Origin: Rhodoplanes sp046000175
GTDB lineage: Bacteria > Pseudomonadota > Alphaproteobacteria > Rhizobiales > Xanthobacteraceae
DNA length: 64,000 nucleotides
Reading direction: 5' to 3'
NCBI RefSeq assembly: GCF_046000175.1
Contig: NZ_JBEOMB010000049.1
Location: 1-64,000 of the forward strand
Positions 25,010 through 33,461 of the stretch are shown piece by piece; position 1 is the first letter of the stretch, and each line of letters begins with the position of its first letter. Below the pieces are notes generated by a model. That model ran no database searches, had not been told where the DNA came from, and worked only from the letters and a program-made list of their open reading frames with translations. The position numbers were made by a program, and so were the translations under genes.

Positions 25010-25888
25010 CTACTCGGCCGCCTTGGACGGGACCGGCGTCGCCGGGGTGCCATAGGTGCGGGGATCGACCTGGCCGAGCCGGCCGTCGTCCTCGGTCAGC
25101 GGCTTGATCTTGGTGAACGAGAACTGGCCCTTGCCGTCCACCGAGGCGCCCTTGGCCCAGCGGCCCTTGCTGCTCTCGCCGCTGTCGGAGGCGTTGATGA
25201 ACTGGTAGGCGACGTCGCTCTTCTCCAGCTCCTGCGGGAACTTCGCCGGCACCGGCGTCTCGTCGAAGCCTTCGGCCTCCAGCTCGGCGATGGCGGCGAG
25301 CCACTGGTTCTGGTGCATGGTGTCGCGCGCGATCAGGAACGAGAGCATGTCGCGCACGCCCTTGTCCTCGGTCATGTTGTAGAGGCGGCAGACCTGCAGC
25401 CGGCCCTGACTCTCGGCCGTGACGTTGAAGCGGAAGTCGGCGAGCAGGTTGCCGCTGGCGATCGTATAGGCCGAGGTCCACGGATTGCCGATCGAGTCGG
25501 TCGGCCGCGAGCCGGAGCCCGACACGATGACGTGCTGCGGGTTCATGCCGGCGACGATCGCGTCCTCGACGCGCGCACCCCCCATCACGGCGCCGACCAG
25601 CGAGTTCTTCGCCATGTCCTCCTGCGCCTCGACCGGCGAGGTCTCGAGCAGCCGCGCGATCATGGTGGCGAGCATCTCGACATGGCCGATCTCCTCGGTG
25701 GCGATGTCGATGATCATGTCGCGGTACTTGGCGGGGCCGCGACAGTTCCAGCCCTGGAACAGATAGGTCATCATCACGCTGATCTCGCCCCACTGCCCGC
25801 CGAGCGGCTCCTGCAGCATCTTGGCGAAGATCGGGTCCGGCGCATCCGGCCGGGCGTTGTATTGCAGCTTGCGCTGATGCAGGAACAA
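25010..25888 (-). CDS. Manganese catalase
   Basis: Non-haem catalase of 292 residues that breaks down hydrogen peroxide at a dimanganese centre in a ferritin-like four-helix bundle. Metal-ligand type residues appear as GQWGEISVMMTYLFQGW, ATEEIGHVEMLATMIA (E-E-x2-H), and further on a second E/H pair region including DTMHQNQWLAAI. No ATG fits the homologous start; a TTG at 25888, preceded by AGGAGAACGGC, gives M-FLHQRKLQYN, which is where relatives begin. The ORF continues upstream without similarity. It is a single gene with a hairpin after the stop. Likely part of peroxide or stationary-phase stress defence. Confidence 0.85.
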   Translation of the reverse strand: MFLHQRKLQYNARPDAPDPIFAKMLQEPLGGQWGEISVMMTYLFQGWNCRGPAKYRDMIIDIATEEIGHVEMLATMIARLLETSPVEAQEDMAKNSLVGAVMGGARVEDAIVAGMNPQHVIVSGSGSRPTDSIGNPWTSAYTIASGNLLADFRFNVTAESQGRLQVCRLYNMTEDKGVRDMLSFLIARDTMHQNQWLAAIAELEAEGFDETPVPAKFPQELEKSDVAYQFINASDSGESSKGRWAKGASVDGKGQFSFTKIKPLTEDDGRLGQVDPRTYGTPATPVPSKAAE

Positions 25889-26189
25889 AGCCGTTCTCCT
25901 CGTCTGCGCGCGTCGACGCGATCGTATCGGATGACGGCGGGCATGGCCTCGCCGACAGGTCAATCCGAGCGGGAGAGAGGCGTTCCGCACATCGGTTCGA
26001 TCTCCGGTCGACGCCGCCGCGCGTGTCGCGACGGCGGAGAGTCGAGCGGCCGACGGGGCGACGGCCATCGAGGCACGATGCGACCGGCGAAGGCGGCCCG
26101 GCCCCCTCGTGATCGCGCGACGATACCGATCACGGACGCGCCGGACCGCCGACGCGCGTCGTGATCAGCTCGGTCCGGACCTGATGTGA
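25889..26189. other. Intergenic region without features
   Basis: About 300 bases between the catalase start and the end of the lipoprotein hydrolase gene. I see no gene, clear promoter or repeat; the catalase promoter must be here. Confidence 0.4.
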
Positions 26190-27329
26190 TCAGTAGGGCT
26201 GCAGCGACGCCGCGGGCGGCCGGGGCGGCTCGGCATACCCGGCGCCACCATACCCGCCGCCGGACACCGGCCCGGCAGAAACCGGCCCGCCCGACACCGG
26301 CAGGCTGCCGGCCGGCGTGCTGCCCCAGGTTCCCTCCTCGATGGCGCGCCGGATGACGCCGCGGATCTGCTCGTTGGAGAGGAACAGGTCGTGATTGATC
26401 ACGCCGAAGCCGCTCGTCGAGGCGTCGATGACCCGGATGCCGACGCCCTCGAGCTGCGCCTTCTCGGCGGCACCGACCCGGGTGACGCCGCCGGCGATGA
26501 TCCGCGACACCGCGAGGGCGCGGTCGTTGGTCGCCGTCACCACGGTGATCTTGTCGGCGAGCCGGCCGATCCGGCCGACCGAGGAGACGAACACGTCCAT
26601 GTCGATGTCGGGCGAGGCGAACACGATCGCGCCGATGCGATTGACGAGATCGTCGCCGCGCCGCGCATGGACCTGGCGCAGCGCCTCCAGGGTCAGCATG
26701 GTGCCGATCGAGTGCGCCACGATGTTGATGCGGCCGACCGTCGGGCTGACGACGAGCTGGTCCAGCACGCGGTCGAGCGAGTCGCGCGACCACATCACGC
26801 TCTCGCGGTCGTAGCCGTAGTCGAGCAGCTTGGCCCGCGACGGCCACGAGAACAGCATGCTGGCGCCGCGGAACGACACGCCGTCGGAGAGCTTCACGGC
26901 GTCGAGCGCCGCGGTCTCGAAGGTGGTGTTGTAGCCGTGGACGTAGAGGAGGAGATCGCGCCCGGTGGGCACGCCGCGGAAGAGATCGTCGACCTGACCG
27001 ACCCGATCGATGCCGAGGAGCTTCCAGTCCGACAGGCCGACGGCGGCGAGCGAGAAGCGGCTGCTGTCGGGCGGCTGCAGGCGCGCCTTGGCGATGGTGA
27101 GCGGCCCGCGCTCCGCGCCGAACCAGGGCGACGCCTGGGCGCCGTTGGCGGCGCGGCGATTGGTGGCGACCATCAGGCTCGGCTGCGTCGCGAGCGCCGA
27201 GGCGTCGTAGACCGGCGCGTCGGCGCCGACGCTGGCACAGCCGGCGAGCGCCAGCGCGGCGCCTGCCGCACCCGACGCGAGCAGAAACGCCCGGCGCGTC
27301 GGCGCCGTTCTGTTCGTCTCCATCGTCAT
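26190..27329 (-). CDS. Lipoprotein alpha/beta hydrolase (DUF900)
   Basis: Exported hydrolase of 379 residues. The N-terminus combines a twin-arginine-like RRAFLLASG with a lipobox ending LALAGC at C31, so it is a probable Tat-exported lipoprotein. The DUF900 alpha/beta hydrolase domain runs from about residue 120 to 320: DLLLYVHGYNTTF (oxyanion HGYN), FSWPSRAKLLDYGYD, INIVAHSIGTM with the nucleophile serine, and IVFASPDIDMDVF. The C-terminal 50 residues are G-, P- and S-rich. Substrate of this family is not known. ATG at 27329 is the start, with GGGAC upstream. It stands alone. Confidence 0.8.
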   Translation of the reverse strand: MTMETNRTAPTRRAFLLASGAAGAALALAGCASVGADAPVYDASALATQPSLMVATNRRAANGAQASPWFGAERGPLTIAKARLQPPDSSRFSLAAVGLSDWKLLGIDRVGQVDDLFRGVPTGRDLLLYVHGYNTTFETAALDAVKLSDGVSFRGASMLFSWPSRAKLLDYGYDRESVMWSRDSLDRVLDQLVVSPTVGRINIVAHSIGTMLTLEALRQVHARRGDDLVNRIGAIVFASPDIDMDVFVSSVGRIGRLADKITVVTATNDRALAVSRIIAGGVTRVGAAEKAQLEGVGIRVIDASTSGFGVINHDLFLSNEQIRGVIRRAIEEGTWGSTPAGSLPVSGGPVSAGPVSGGGYGGAGYAEPPRPPAASLQPY

Positions 27330-27477
27330 CGTGTCCCGCGTGCCGCCGCGGCGCTCGCTGGCGCCCGGCCGTTCCCCGTCCCTTCCCTGATCCCCGATCG
27401 CGGCGAGAGCAGGGCGAGCCCGTGATCCGGGCCCGCTGAACGCGACGGTGTCGTCGGCCGAAAACGTTACCGCCGGG

Positions 27478-28515
27478 TTACTGCAGCGGCGGGGCGTACT
27501 GAATCCCGCCCGAGCTCCACAGATGATTGAGGCCGCGCGGGATGCCGAGCGGCGTCTTGACGCCGACATTGCGCTCGAACACCTCGCCGTAGGTGCCGAC
27601 ATGCCGCACGATGCGCACCACCCAGTCCTTGCCGAGGCCGAGCGCGCCGCCGAGATCGCCGTCGTTGCCGACCAGCCGGCGGATCTCGGGCTTCTCCGAG
27701 GTCTTGGCGCGGTCGAGCGTCTGCGCCGTGACGCCCGCCTCCTCGGCGTTCAGCATGGCGAAGTGGATCCACTTCACGACGCGCGCCCACTGGTCGTCGC
27801 CCTGGCGCACCGCCGGGCCGAGCGGCTCCTTGGAGATCACGTCGGGCAGGATGGCGTGATCGGTCGGCGTCTTCAGGCCGGCCCGCTCGGCATGGAGCTG
27901 CGAGACGTCGCTGGTGATCACCTCGCAGCGGCCCTCGTCATAGGCCTTGACGACGCCGCGGGCGTCGGCGATCGGCACCAGCGTCGCCTTGACGTCGTTG
28001 GCGGCGAAATAATCGGCGGCGTTGCGCAGGTTGGTGGTGCCCTCGCGCACGCAGACCTTCACGTCCTTGAAGTCGAGCGGCGACTGCGCGCCGACGCTGT
28101 TGCGCAGCATGAAGCCTTGGCCGTCGTAGTAGGTCGTCGCCGGGAACACGAGGCCGAGCTGCGCCTCGCGGGCGAGCGTCCAGGTCGAGTTGCGCGACAG
28201 CACGTCGATGTCGCCCGCCTTGAGGGCGGCGAAGCGCTTGTCGGCGTCGAGCGGCACGAAGCGGACCTTCTCAGGATCGTCGAAGATCGCCGCGGCGAGC
28301 GCCCGGCAGAAGTCGACGTCGAAGCCGGTCCAGCGGCCCTTGTCGTCCTTCAACGAGAAGCCGGCGAGGCCCTCGCTGACGCCGCAGACGAGGGTTCCGC
28401 GGTCCGTGACGGCCTTCAGGGTCTGGGCCTGTGCGTCACCGGCGGAGAAGCAGGCGGCCGCGAGGGCGAGCGCGATCGTCGCCGCCGCGGCGGCGCGTTG
28501 AGTCGAGAGGGTCAT
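27478..28515 (-). CDS. aapJ: General L-amino acid-binding protein (AapJ/BztA type)
   Basis: Periplasmic binding protein of 345 residues, family 3. Residues 1-30 are a signal peptide (cleavage near AQAQ). The mature protein has LKAVTDRGTLVCGVSEGLAGFS, GFDVDFCRALAAA, DIDVLSRNSTWTL, YYDGQGFM and VCVREGTTN, the pattern of AapJ/BztA general amino-acid binders of the Aap importer. The permease genes aapQ, aapM and aapP do not follow; the next gene converges from elsewhere. Only three bases separate it from the upstream L,D-transpeptidase gene, so both are cotranscribed. It either recruits an Aap permease encoded elsewhere or has taken a new role. Confidence 0.8.
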   Translation of the reverse strand: MTLSTQRAAAAATIALALAAACFSAGDAQAQTLKAVTDRGTLVCGVSEGLAGFSLKDDKGRWTGFDVDFCRALAAAIFDDPEKVRFVPLDADKRFAALKAGDIDVLSRNSTWTLAREAQLGLVFPATTYYDGQGFMLRNSVGAQSPLDFKDVKVCVREGTTNLRNAADYFAANDVKATLVPIADARGVVKAYDEGRCEVITSDVSQLHAERAGLKTPTDHAILPDVISKEPLGPAVRQGDDQWARVVKWIHFAMLNAEEAGVTAQTLDRAKTSEKPEIRRLVGNDGDLGGALGLGKDWVVRIVRHVGTYGEVFERNVGVKTPLGIPRGLNHLWSSGGIQYAPPLQ

Positions 28516-28518
28516 GGA

Positions 28519-29124
28519 TCAGAGCTCCGGGGCCTGGCGGACGACCACCCGGGTGCCGACCGGGATGCGCGCGTAGAGGTCCTCGATGTCGGAATTGACG
28601 AGGCGGAAGCAGCCCGACGACACGGCGTGGCCGATGGTCTGCGGCTGGTTGGTGCCGTGGATGCGATAGACGGTGCCGCCGATGTAGAGGGCACGCGCCC
28701 CCATCGGGTTGCCGGGGCCGCCGGCCATGAAGCGCGGCAGATAGGGCTGGCGCTCGATCATCTCGGGCGGCGGCGTCCAGTCCGGCCACTCGGCCTTGCG
28801 CACGATCGTCTTGAGGCCCTGCCACTGGAAGCCGTCGCGGCCGACCCCGATGCCGTAGCGCAGCGCCCGGTTGTTGCCCTGGACGACGTAGAGGAAGCGC
28901 TCCGAGGTGTGCACGATGATGGTGCCGGGCGCCTCGGTGGTGCGGAAGAACACGAGCTGGCGCTGCAGCGACACCGGGAGGCGCTCGTCCTCCGGCACGA
29001 AGCCGGGCTGGTCGTCGATCTTCATGGTCTCGACCGAGCCGAACCGGCCGGTCTGGGCGGTCGCCGGACCGCCGACCGCCACGAGGGCGAGCAGCGCGGC
29101 GAAAATTGCGGTGCGGGCGCGCAA
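28519..29124 (-). CDS. L,D-transpeptidase (YkuD family)
   Basis: Secreted cell-wall enzyme of about 201 residues that makes 3-3 peptide cross-links or attaches proteins to peptidoglycan. A signal peptide spans about residues 4-24. The YkuD domain carries IHGTNQPQTIG and the catalytic SSGCFRLVN (H-x15-SxGCxR), with ALYIGG and TRVVV strands around it. The start is a TTG at 29124, eight bases after GGGGAGGT; GTG at 29133 overlaps that site and is less likely. It is the first gene of a pair with the amino-acid-binding protein. L,D-transpeptidases are numerous in Hyphomicrobiales, whose walls contain many 3-3 links. Confidence 0.85.
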   Translation of the reverse strand: MRARTAIFAALLALVAVGGPATAQTGRFGSVETMKIDDQPGFVPEDERLPVSLQRQLVFFRTTEAPGTIIVHTSERFLYVVQGNNRALRYGIGVGRDGFQWQGLKTIVRKAEWPDWTPPPEMIERQPYLPRFMAGGPGNPMGARALYIGGTVYRIHGTNQPQTIGHAVSSGCFRLVNSDIEDLYARIPVGTRVVVRQAPEL

Positions 29125-29287
29125 GGTGTCCACCTCCCCGGAAAGAACCAAAATACGAACCGGGGTTTTCGCACCACAGGATTGAAGCAGAAATCAGACG
29201 GCGGCATCGTGCTACCGCACGTTGCGGCGGCGATTTCGACGTCTGCCGGCAGGGCGGCCGCGGCCGGCCCTAACCCCGCGGGACGCC

Positions 29288-30211
29288 TCAGCCCGGGCGT
29301 CCGTCCGCATGGAGAATCAGCACGTCCCGCACAGCCTGGTTGAGCGGGGTCGGCACCCCGGCCGCGGCCCCGAGGTCGACCACCCCGCCGGACAGCCACG
29401 GCAGCTCGAGCCTGCGGCCGGCGGCGAGGTCGTTGAACATCGAGGCGACCATCCCGGCCGGCAGCGTGTCGATGAAGGCGAGGCGGTCGGCCGCGAAATC
29501 CTCCGGCACGGCGACGCCGCGGGCGCGGGCGACCGCCACCACCTCCTGCATCACCCCGAGCAGCATCGCCCGGGTCGCGGGGTTCTCGCGCACCGGCCCG
29601 ATCGAGCAGCGGGTCGCGCAGGTGAGCGCCGAAAGCCCGACCAGGAACACGAATTTCTGCCAGATCTCCCGGGTGATGTCGGTCGAGACCTCGGCCTTGA
29701 TGCCGCCGGCGAGGCACGCGGCGAGGAACCGCTCGGCACGTTTCGAGCGGGTGCCGTCGAACTCGCCGAAGACGAGCCGCTGCATGGTGCCGGTCTGGGC
29801 GATCACGCCGGGCCGCGCGATGGTCGTCGAGATCTGGGCGATCGCCCCCATCAGGGCGGCGTCCCCGACGATCGGCCGCAGCATGTCGTCCTTCTGGACG
29901 CCGTTCTGCAGCGACACCACGGCGGTCCCCGGCCCGACGATCGGGGCGATGGCGCGCCCCGCCGCCTCGGTGTCCCACAGCTTGACCGTGAACAGGACCA
30001 GATCGACCGGGCCGATCGCGGCCGGGTCGTCGGTCGCCTGGACGGAGGTGAGCGTGAACGGGTCTTCGGGGCTCTCGATGGTCAGCCCGGAGGTGCGTAG
30101 CGCGTCGAGATGCGCCCCGCGGGCAACGAAGACGACGTCCGCCCCGCCGCGGGCGAGCCGCCCGCCAAAGAAGCCCCCGAGCCCGCCCGAGCCCATCACC
30201 GCGATCCGCAT
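29288..30211 (-). CDS. Ketopantoate reductase family protein (PanE-like)
   Basis: NADPH-dependent 2-dehydropantoate 2-reductase family, 307 residues. The Rossmann motif MGSGGLGGFFGGRLA opens the protein, followed by SLQNGVQ and the C-terminal helical domain with a catalytic-type lysine in EIWQKFVFLVGLSALT and a PTPLNQAV end. PanE makes D-pantoate for pantothenate and CoA synthesis. Genomes of this group often have several paralogues, some acting on other 2-keto acids, so panE itself is not certain. It is a single gene. Confidence 0.75.
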   Translation of the reverse strand: MRIAVMGSGGLGGFFGGRLARGGADVVFVARGAHLDALRTSGLTIESPEDPFTLTSVQATDDPAAIGPVDLVLFTVKLWDTEAAGRAIAPIVGPGTAVVSLQNGVQKDDMLRPIVGDAALMGAIAQISTTIARPGVIAQTGTMQRLVFGEFDGTRSKRAERFLAACLAGGIKAEVSTDITREIWQKFVFLVGLSALTCATRCSIGPVRENPATRAMLLGVMQEVVAVARARGVAVPEDFAADRLAFIDTLPAGMVASMFNDLAAGRRLELPWLSGGVVDLGAAAGVPTPLNQAVRDVLILHADGRPG

Positions 30212-30339
30212 CGTCGTCCTCCCGTGTGGCCGTCCTCCCCTCTACGCCGTCGCGCAGCGACGCGGCAGGGGGCGCGGCGGAGCGGCTGGATTGCGCCGCA
30301 GGCCCCCCTAGAGGGCTTCGTAGAATTGCTCGGTCGTCC

Positions 30340-30456
30340 CGAGGCGGCGCGAAAGCGCCGAGCCCGGGATCCAACCCCTGTCTTTCGTGAGCCGTCGAGA
30401 CCGTGGGTATGGATCCCGGGCTCGCGGACCGGCGGTCCGCGCCCCGGGATGACGAA
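30340..30456. repeat. Dispersed REP-like element, family C
   Basis: GTCCCGAGGCGGCGCGAAAGCGCCGAGCCCGGGATCC and, further on, ATGGATCCCGGGCTCGCGGACCGGCGGTCCGC then CCCGGGATGAC form opposed hairpins. A related element is at 33069-33209. It sits between panE-like and hsp20 genes, upstream of the heat-shock promoter. Confidence 0.6.
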
Positions 30457-30497
30457 TGATGCGAAACGCACAGCCTTCGCAGTTGCAGCGTCGCCGT

Positions 30498-30526
30498 TCT
30501 TGAACGCTTAAAAGGTCTGCCCATAT
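30498..30526 (+). promoter_or_regulatory. Sigma-32 (RpoH) promoter of the hsp20 gene
   Basis: CTTGAA at 30498-30503 and CCCATATT at 30519-30526 are separated by 15 bases, an excellent fit to the RpoH consensus (CTTGAA, 13-17 bases, CCCCATNT). Transcription should begin near 30532, about 94 bases before the start codon. Confidence 0.8.
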
Positions 30527-30532
30527 TCTGGG

Positions 30533-30628
30533 GTGTCCGGACCCGGCAGGCCCAAGCGGCTGACGGGACCGGACGGGGCGCCGCAAGGGCCTCTCCCCAA
30601 AGTCGCTGCACAGGACTTTGAGACCATG
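30533..30628 (+). promoter_or_regulatory. ROSE-type RNA thermometer in the hsp20 leader
   Basis: The leader ends in a hairpin with a perfect 7-base stem, CAAAGTC at 30598-30604 and GACTTTG at 30614-30620. Inside it TCGCT (30603-30607) faces the ribosome-binding AGGA (30612-30615), the hallmark ROSE pairing with a G-G mismatch opposite and a bulged C. GC-rich hairpins precede it. ROSE elements keep small heat-shock mRNAs closed at normal temperature and melt on heat. Assignment from sequence and position; no folding program was run. Confidence 0.75.
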
Positions 30629-31051
30629 TCGCGTGTGTCTTCGCTCTCCAGCCCGTTTCTGCTCGGCTTCGACGAGATCGAGCGGGCTCTCGACCGGGTG
30701 TCCAAGGCCGCGGACGGCTATCCGCCGTACAACATCGAGCGGATCGCCTGCGCCGACGGCCAGCCGGAACGGCTGCGCATCACGCTCGCCGTCGCCGGGT
30801 TCACCCGCGAGCAGCTCGACGTCACGGTCGAGGAAAGCCAGCTCCTCATCCGGGGCCGGCAGCAGGAGGACAAGACACGCCAGTATCTGCATCGCGGCAT
30901 CGCCGCGCGTCAGTTCCAGCGGACCTTTCTGCTGGCCGACGGGATGGAGGTATTGGGGGCCGACCTCAGCAACGGCCTCTTGTCGATCGATCTGGCGCGT
31001 CCGGAACCGGCGCGCGTCGTGCGATCGATCGCCATCAGGCAGACGGACTGA
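30626..31051 (+). CDS. Small heat-shock protein, Hsp20/IbpA family
   Basis: ATP-independent holdase chaperone of 141 residues that binds unfolding proteins in the cytoplasm. The alpha-crystallin domain spans about residues 33-135: PPYNIERIACADGQPERLRI, ITLAVAGFTREQLDVTVEES, LLIRGRQ, then YLHRGIAARQFQRTFLLADG and the L-NGLLSIDL strand, as in IbpA and class A rhizobial sHsps. It begins FLLGFDEIER-, typical of this group. Upstream lie an RpoH promoter and a ROSE-type thermometer, so it should be strongly heat-induced at both levels. A DUF1150 gene follows in the same transcript. Confidence 0.9.
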   Translation: MSRVSSLSSPFLLGFDEIERALDRVSKAADGYPPYNIERIACADGQPERLRITLAVAGFTREQLDVTVEESQLLIRGRQQEDKTRQYLHRGIAARQFQRTFLLADGMEVLGADLSNGLLSIDLARPEPARVVRSIAIRQTD

Positions 31052-31129
31052 CGGCACGCTGCTGACGGTCACGTCACTGACGGTCACGCACAGGACTCGG
31101 CAAAGCCAGAACACAAGGAGTCGAGGGCC

Positions 31130-31420
31130 ATGAACAACGACACCGATCCCCGCAATACCGATCGCCACGAGGCCGACCGAGCCGAGGCCATCTCGGCGGA
31201 GGCGCTGGCGCATCTCGGCGACGGCCGCATCGCCTATGTGAAGGCGATTCGCTCGGAGGATCTGCCGGCGCTGTTTCCGCAGGCGCCGCAGGTCGCGCCC
31301 GGCCTGCGCCTGTTCGCGCTGCACGCCGCGGACGGCACGCCGATCATGATCACCGACAGCCGCGAGGCGGCGGTCGCCAACGCCTGGAGCCACGAGCTCG
31401 AGGCGATGAGCGTGCACTGA
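31130..31420 (+). CDS. DUF1150 family protein
   Basis: Cytoplasmic protein of 96 residues of the DUF1150 family, which in alphaproteobacteria is frequently encoded right after an hsp20 gene. After a polar N-terminus it has HLGDGRIAYVKAIRSED, GLRLFALHAADGTPI and the tail REAAVANAWSHEL, which are the conserved elements. The ribosome-binding site is AAGGAG before the ATG. Gap to hsp20 is 78 bases and contains two copies of CTGACGGTCACG in tandem. Function unknown but a link to the heat-shock response is likely from context. A terminator follows. Confidence 0.8.
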   Translation: MNNDTDPRNTDRHEADRAEAISAEALAHLGDGRIAYVKAIRSEDLPALFPQAPQVAPGLRLFALHAADGTPIMITDSREAAVANAWSHELEAMSVH

Positions 31421-31481
31421 GCTGCACCGAAGTCGACGGCGGCGCGCCCGCGGCCCGCCATTCGTGCCGACCAGAATCAGC

Positions 31482-31514
31482 AATGCCCGGCCGTCGTGCC
31501 GGGCATTGTCGTTT
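31482..31514 (+). terminator. Rho-independent terminator of the hsp20-DUF1150 unit
   Basis: AATGCCCGGC at 31482-31491 pairs with GCCGGGCATT at 31498-31507, then GTCGTTT. It ends the heat-shock unit just before the convergent ptsN gene. Confidence 0.7.
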
Positions 31515-31539
31515 GGGGACACGGCGAAGGCTCGCCGGC

Positions 31540-31998
31540 TCAGCTCACCGGCGGCGGCATGGCGAGCACGGCGTAGAGCGCCTCGCGATCCTGCGAATCA
31601 CGCAGCATGCGGGTGATCTCCGGCTCGCGCAGCATGCGCGCGATGCGGGCCAGCGCCTTGAGGTGATCGGCGCCGGCGCTCTCGGGCGCGAGCAGCAGGA
31701 ACACGAGGTCGACGGGCTGGCCGTCCAGCGCCTCGAAATCGATCGGCCGGTCGAGCCGCGCGAACAGGCCGAACAGCTTGTCGAGCCGCGGCAGCTTGCC
31801 GTGCGGGATCGCGATGCCGTTGCCGATCGCGGTCGAGCCCAGCCGCTCGCGCTGCATGAGCACCTCGAGGATCTCGCGTTCCGTGCGGCCGGTCAGTTCG
31901 GCGGCACGTTCGGCGAGCTCCTGCAGGGCTTGCTTCTTGTTGTTGACCTTGAGCGCCGGAATGACCGCTTGCGGCGCGACGAGATCGTTCAGCGGCAT
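31540..31998 (-). CDS. ptsN: PTS IIA-Ntr, nitrogen regulatory protein
   Basis: Regulatory EIIA of the nitrogen PTS, 152 residues. It takes phosphate from NPr on H66, located in the conserved GIAIPHGKLP motif, and modulates potassium transport, nitrogen and carbon control rather than sugar uptake. Other signature parts are ALQELAERAAELTGR, QRERLGSTAIG and DLVFLLLAPESAGADHLKALA. I take the ATG at 31998, thirteen codons into the longer frame, because conserved sequence begins there. In many proteobacteria ptsN follows rpoN and hpf; neither is next to it here. Confidence 0.85.
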   Translation of the reverse strand: MPLNDLVAPQAVIPALKVNNKKQALQELAERAAELTGRTEREILEVLMQRERLGSTAIGNGIAIPHGKLPRLDKLFGLFARLDRPIDFEALDGQPVDLVFLLLAPESAGADHLKALARIARMLREPEITRMLRDSQDREALYAVLAMPPPVS

Positions 31999-32274
31999 GG
32001 AACGGTCCGACTCGGGGAAACGATGCTCGACGCACACCCTCGGGCGACGGCGCGCGGACGATAGGGACCGGTCCGGGCCGCGTCAATAGCGCGGCGGGCA
32101 GTCCCGGACCGCGTGGAACGACCGGTCGACAGTGCCACCAGGGGCCTCCGGCACACGCCATCTTCTCTCGACGCTCCAGAGACTTGGCCGATCGGCGGCG
32201 GGCCGGCCCCGATTGCGCCGGAGCGGCCGTCGTGGCAGAGGTGTGCTCCCTCCGCCACGCCTTTCCGGTGACCG

Positions 32275-33033
32275 ATGATGGGTTTCGACGCGCTGCCGTC
32301 GCTCGATCAGATCGCAGTCGCGTTGCCGACACTCGCGGTCGCCTATGTGATCTTCGGCATCGCCGGGTTCGGCACCGCCTTGATCGCCGCGCCCGTGCTC
32401 GCCCACGCCATGCCGGTCTCCGCCATCGTGCCGATGCTGGCGCTGCTCGACTGCGGGGCGGCGATCGCCAACAGCCTGCGCATCGGCGACAAGGTGGCGA
32501 AAGACGAGCTGGTCAGGCTGGTGCCGCTGATGGTGATCGGCAGCCTGGTCGGCGCCTGGCTCCTGCTGATCCTGCCGCCCCGGCCGATGATGCTGGTGCT
32601 CGGCGTCTTCGTCGTCGCCTACGCCGTTTATGCACTGGTCGCCCGCCCGCCCGAGGGGCGACTGTCGCGCGCCTGGGTGCTGCCGTTCGGCGGCATCGGC
32701 GGGATCGCGAGCGCGATGTTCGGCAGCGGTGGCTTCATCTACGCGATGTATCTGGGGCGACGGCTCGCCGACAAGGATGCGATCCGGGCCACCCAGAGCG
32801 CGCTGATCGGCCTCTCGACGATGACGCGCGCCATCATCTTCGCGCTCGCCGGCGTCTATTCGGACGGCAAGCTCGTCGTTCTCGCGCTGTTGATGGTGCC
32901 CGGCATGCTGCTCGGCACCTGGCTCGGCCATCACGTCACGCTGCGCCTCTCGCGTGATCAGTTCCTGAAGCTCCTCTATCTGGTCCTGATCGCCTCCGGC
33001 ACGACCCTGCTGATCCGCGCCGCCGCGATGTGA
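32275..33033 (+). CDS. TauE/SafE family (TSUP) membrane transporter
   Basis: Polytopic inner-membrane protein of 252 residues with about eight hydrophobic segments, of the TauE/SafE (TSUP) permease family that moves sulfite, sulfonates or related organic acids. Family motifs are the paired glycine- and proline-rich repeats, GIAGFGTALIAAPVLA in the first half and GGIGGIASAMFGSGGFIYAMYL in the second. It is a single gene upstream of the oxidoreductase / tripartite transporter set, separated by over 400 bases. Substrate not determinable. Confidence 0.8.
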   Translation: MMGFDALPSLDQIAVALPTLAVAYVIFGIAGFGTALIAAPVLAHAMPVSAIVPMLALLDCGAAIANSLRIGDKVAKDELVRLVPLMVIGSLVGAWLLLILPPRPMMLVLGVFVVAYAVYALVARPPEGRLSRAWVLPFGGIGGIASAMFGSGGFIYAMYLGRRLADKDAIRATQSALIGLSTMTRAIIFALAGVYSDGKLVVLALLMVPGMLLGTWLGHHVTLRLSRDQFLKLLYLVLIASGTTLLIRAAAM

Positions 33034-33461
33034 TGCTTCGTGCGCCTGCGAGTGGGGATTTCAGATTTCGTCATTCCGGGGCGCGCCGAAGGCGCGAACC
33101 CGGAATCCCGCGGCGAACTCTTCGGTCCGGGCTGGATTCCGGGTTCGGCGCGGAGCCTGTCGTCGGGCCGGCCGAAGGCCGGACCCGATGGCGCCGCCCC
33201 GGAATGACCGAGTAATCCGAGGCTCTCGCTGCGCGGACGACGACCACCGAAACGCACAAGGTCCGGCGTTGCGGCCGCTGGTGCAACGCAGCATCGCAGC
33301 CCCGGTCCGGCCATCGCCGCCGCAGGCCTCCCGGTCCAGGCCGCCGAGTGCTGCATCACGACATGGAAGCTCTGCAAGGCGGGATTAGCCGGGCCGTTGA
33401 CGCCCACCGGGAGCGCGTGATGACCTCGGTCAACAACGCGACAAAAAACCGGGGAGTGACC
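33034..33461. other. Intergenic region with REP-like element
   Basis: A 428-base space. A family C element fills 33069-33209; the rest, up to the ribosome-binding site GGGGAG at about 33451, shows no gene. An upstream in-frame ATG at 33420 for the following gene has no ribosome-binding site. Confidence 0.5.
33069..33209. repeat. Dispersed REP-like element, family C
   Basis: TCGTCATTCCGGGGCGCGCC...GGCGCGAACCCGGAATCC and a second half ending GGCGCCGCCCCGGAATGAC form nested hairpins, related to the element at 30340-30456. Confidence 0.65.
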
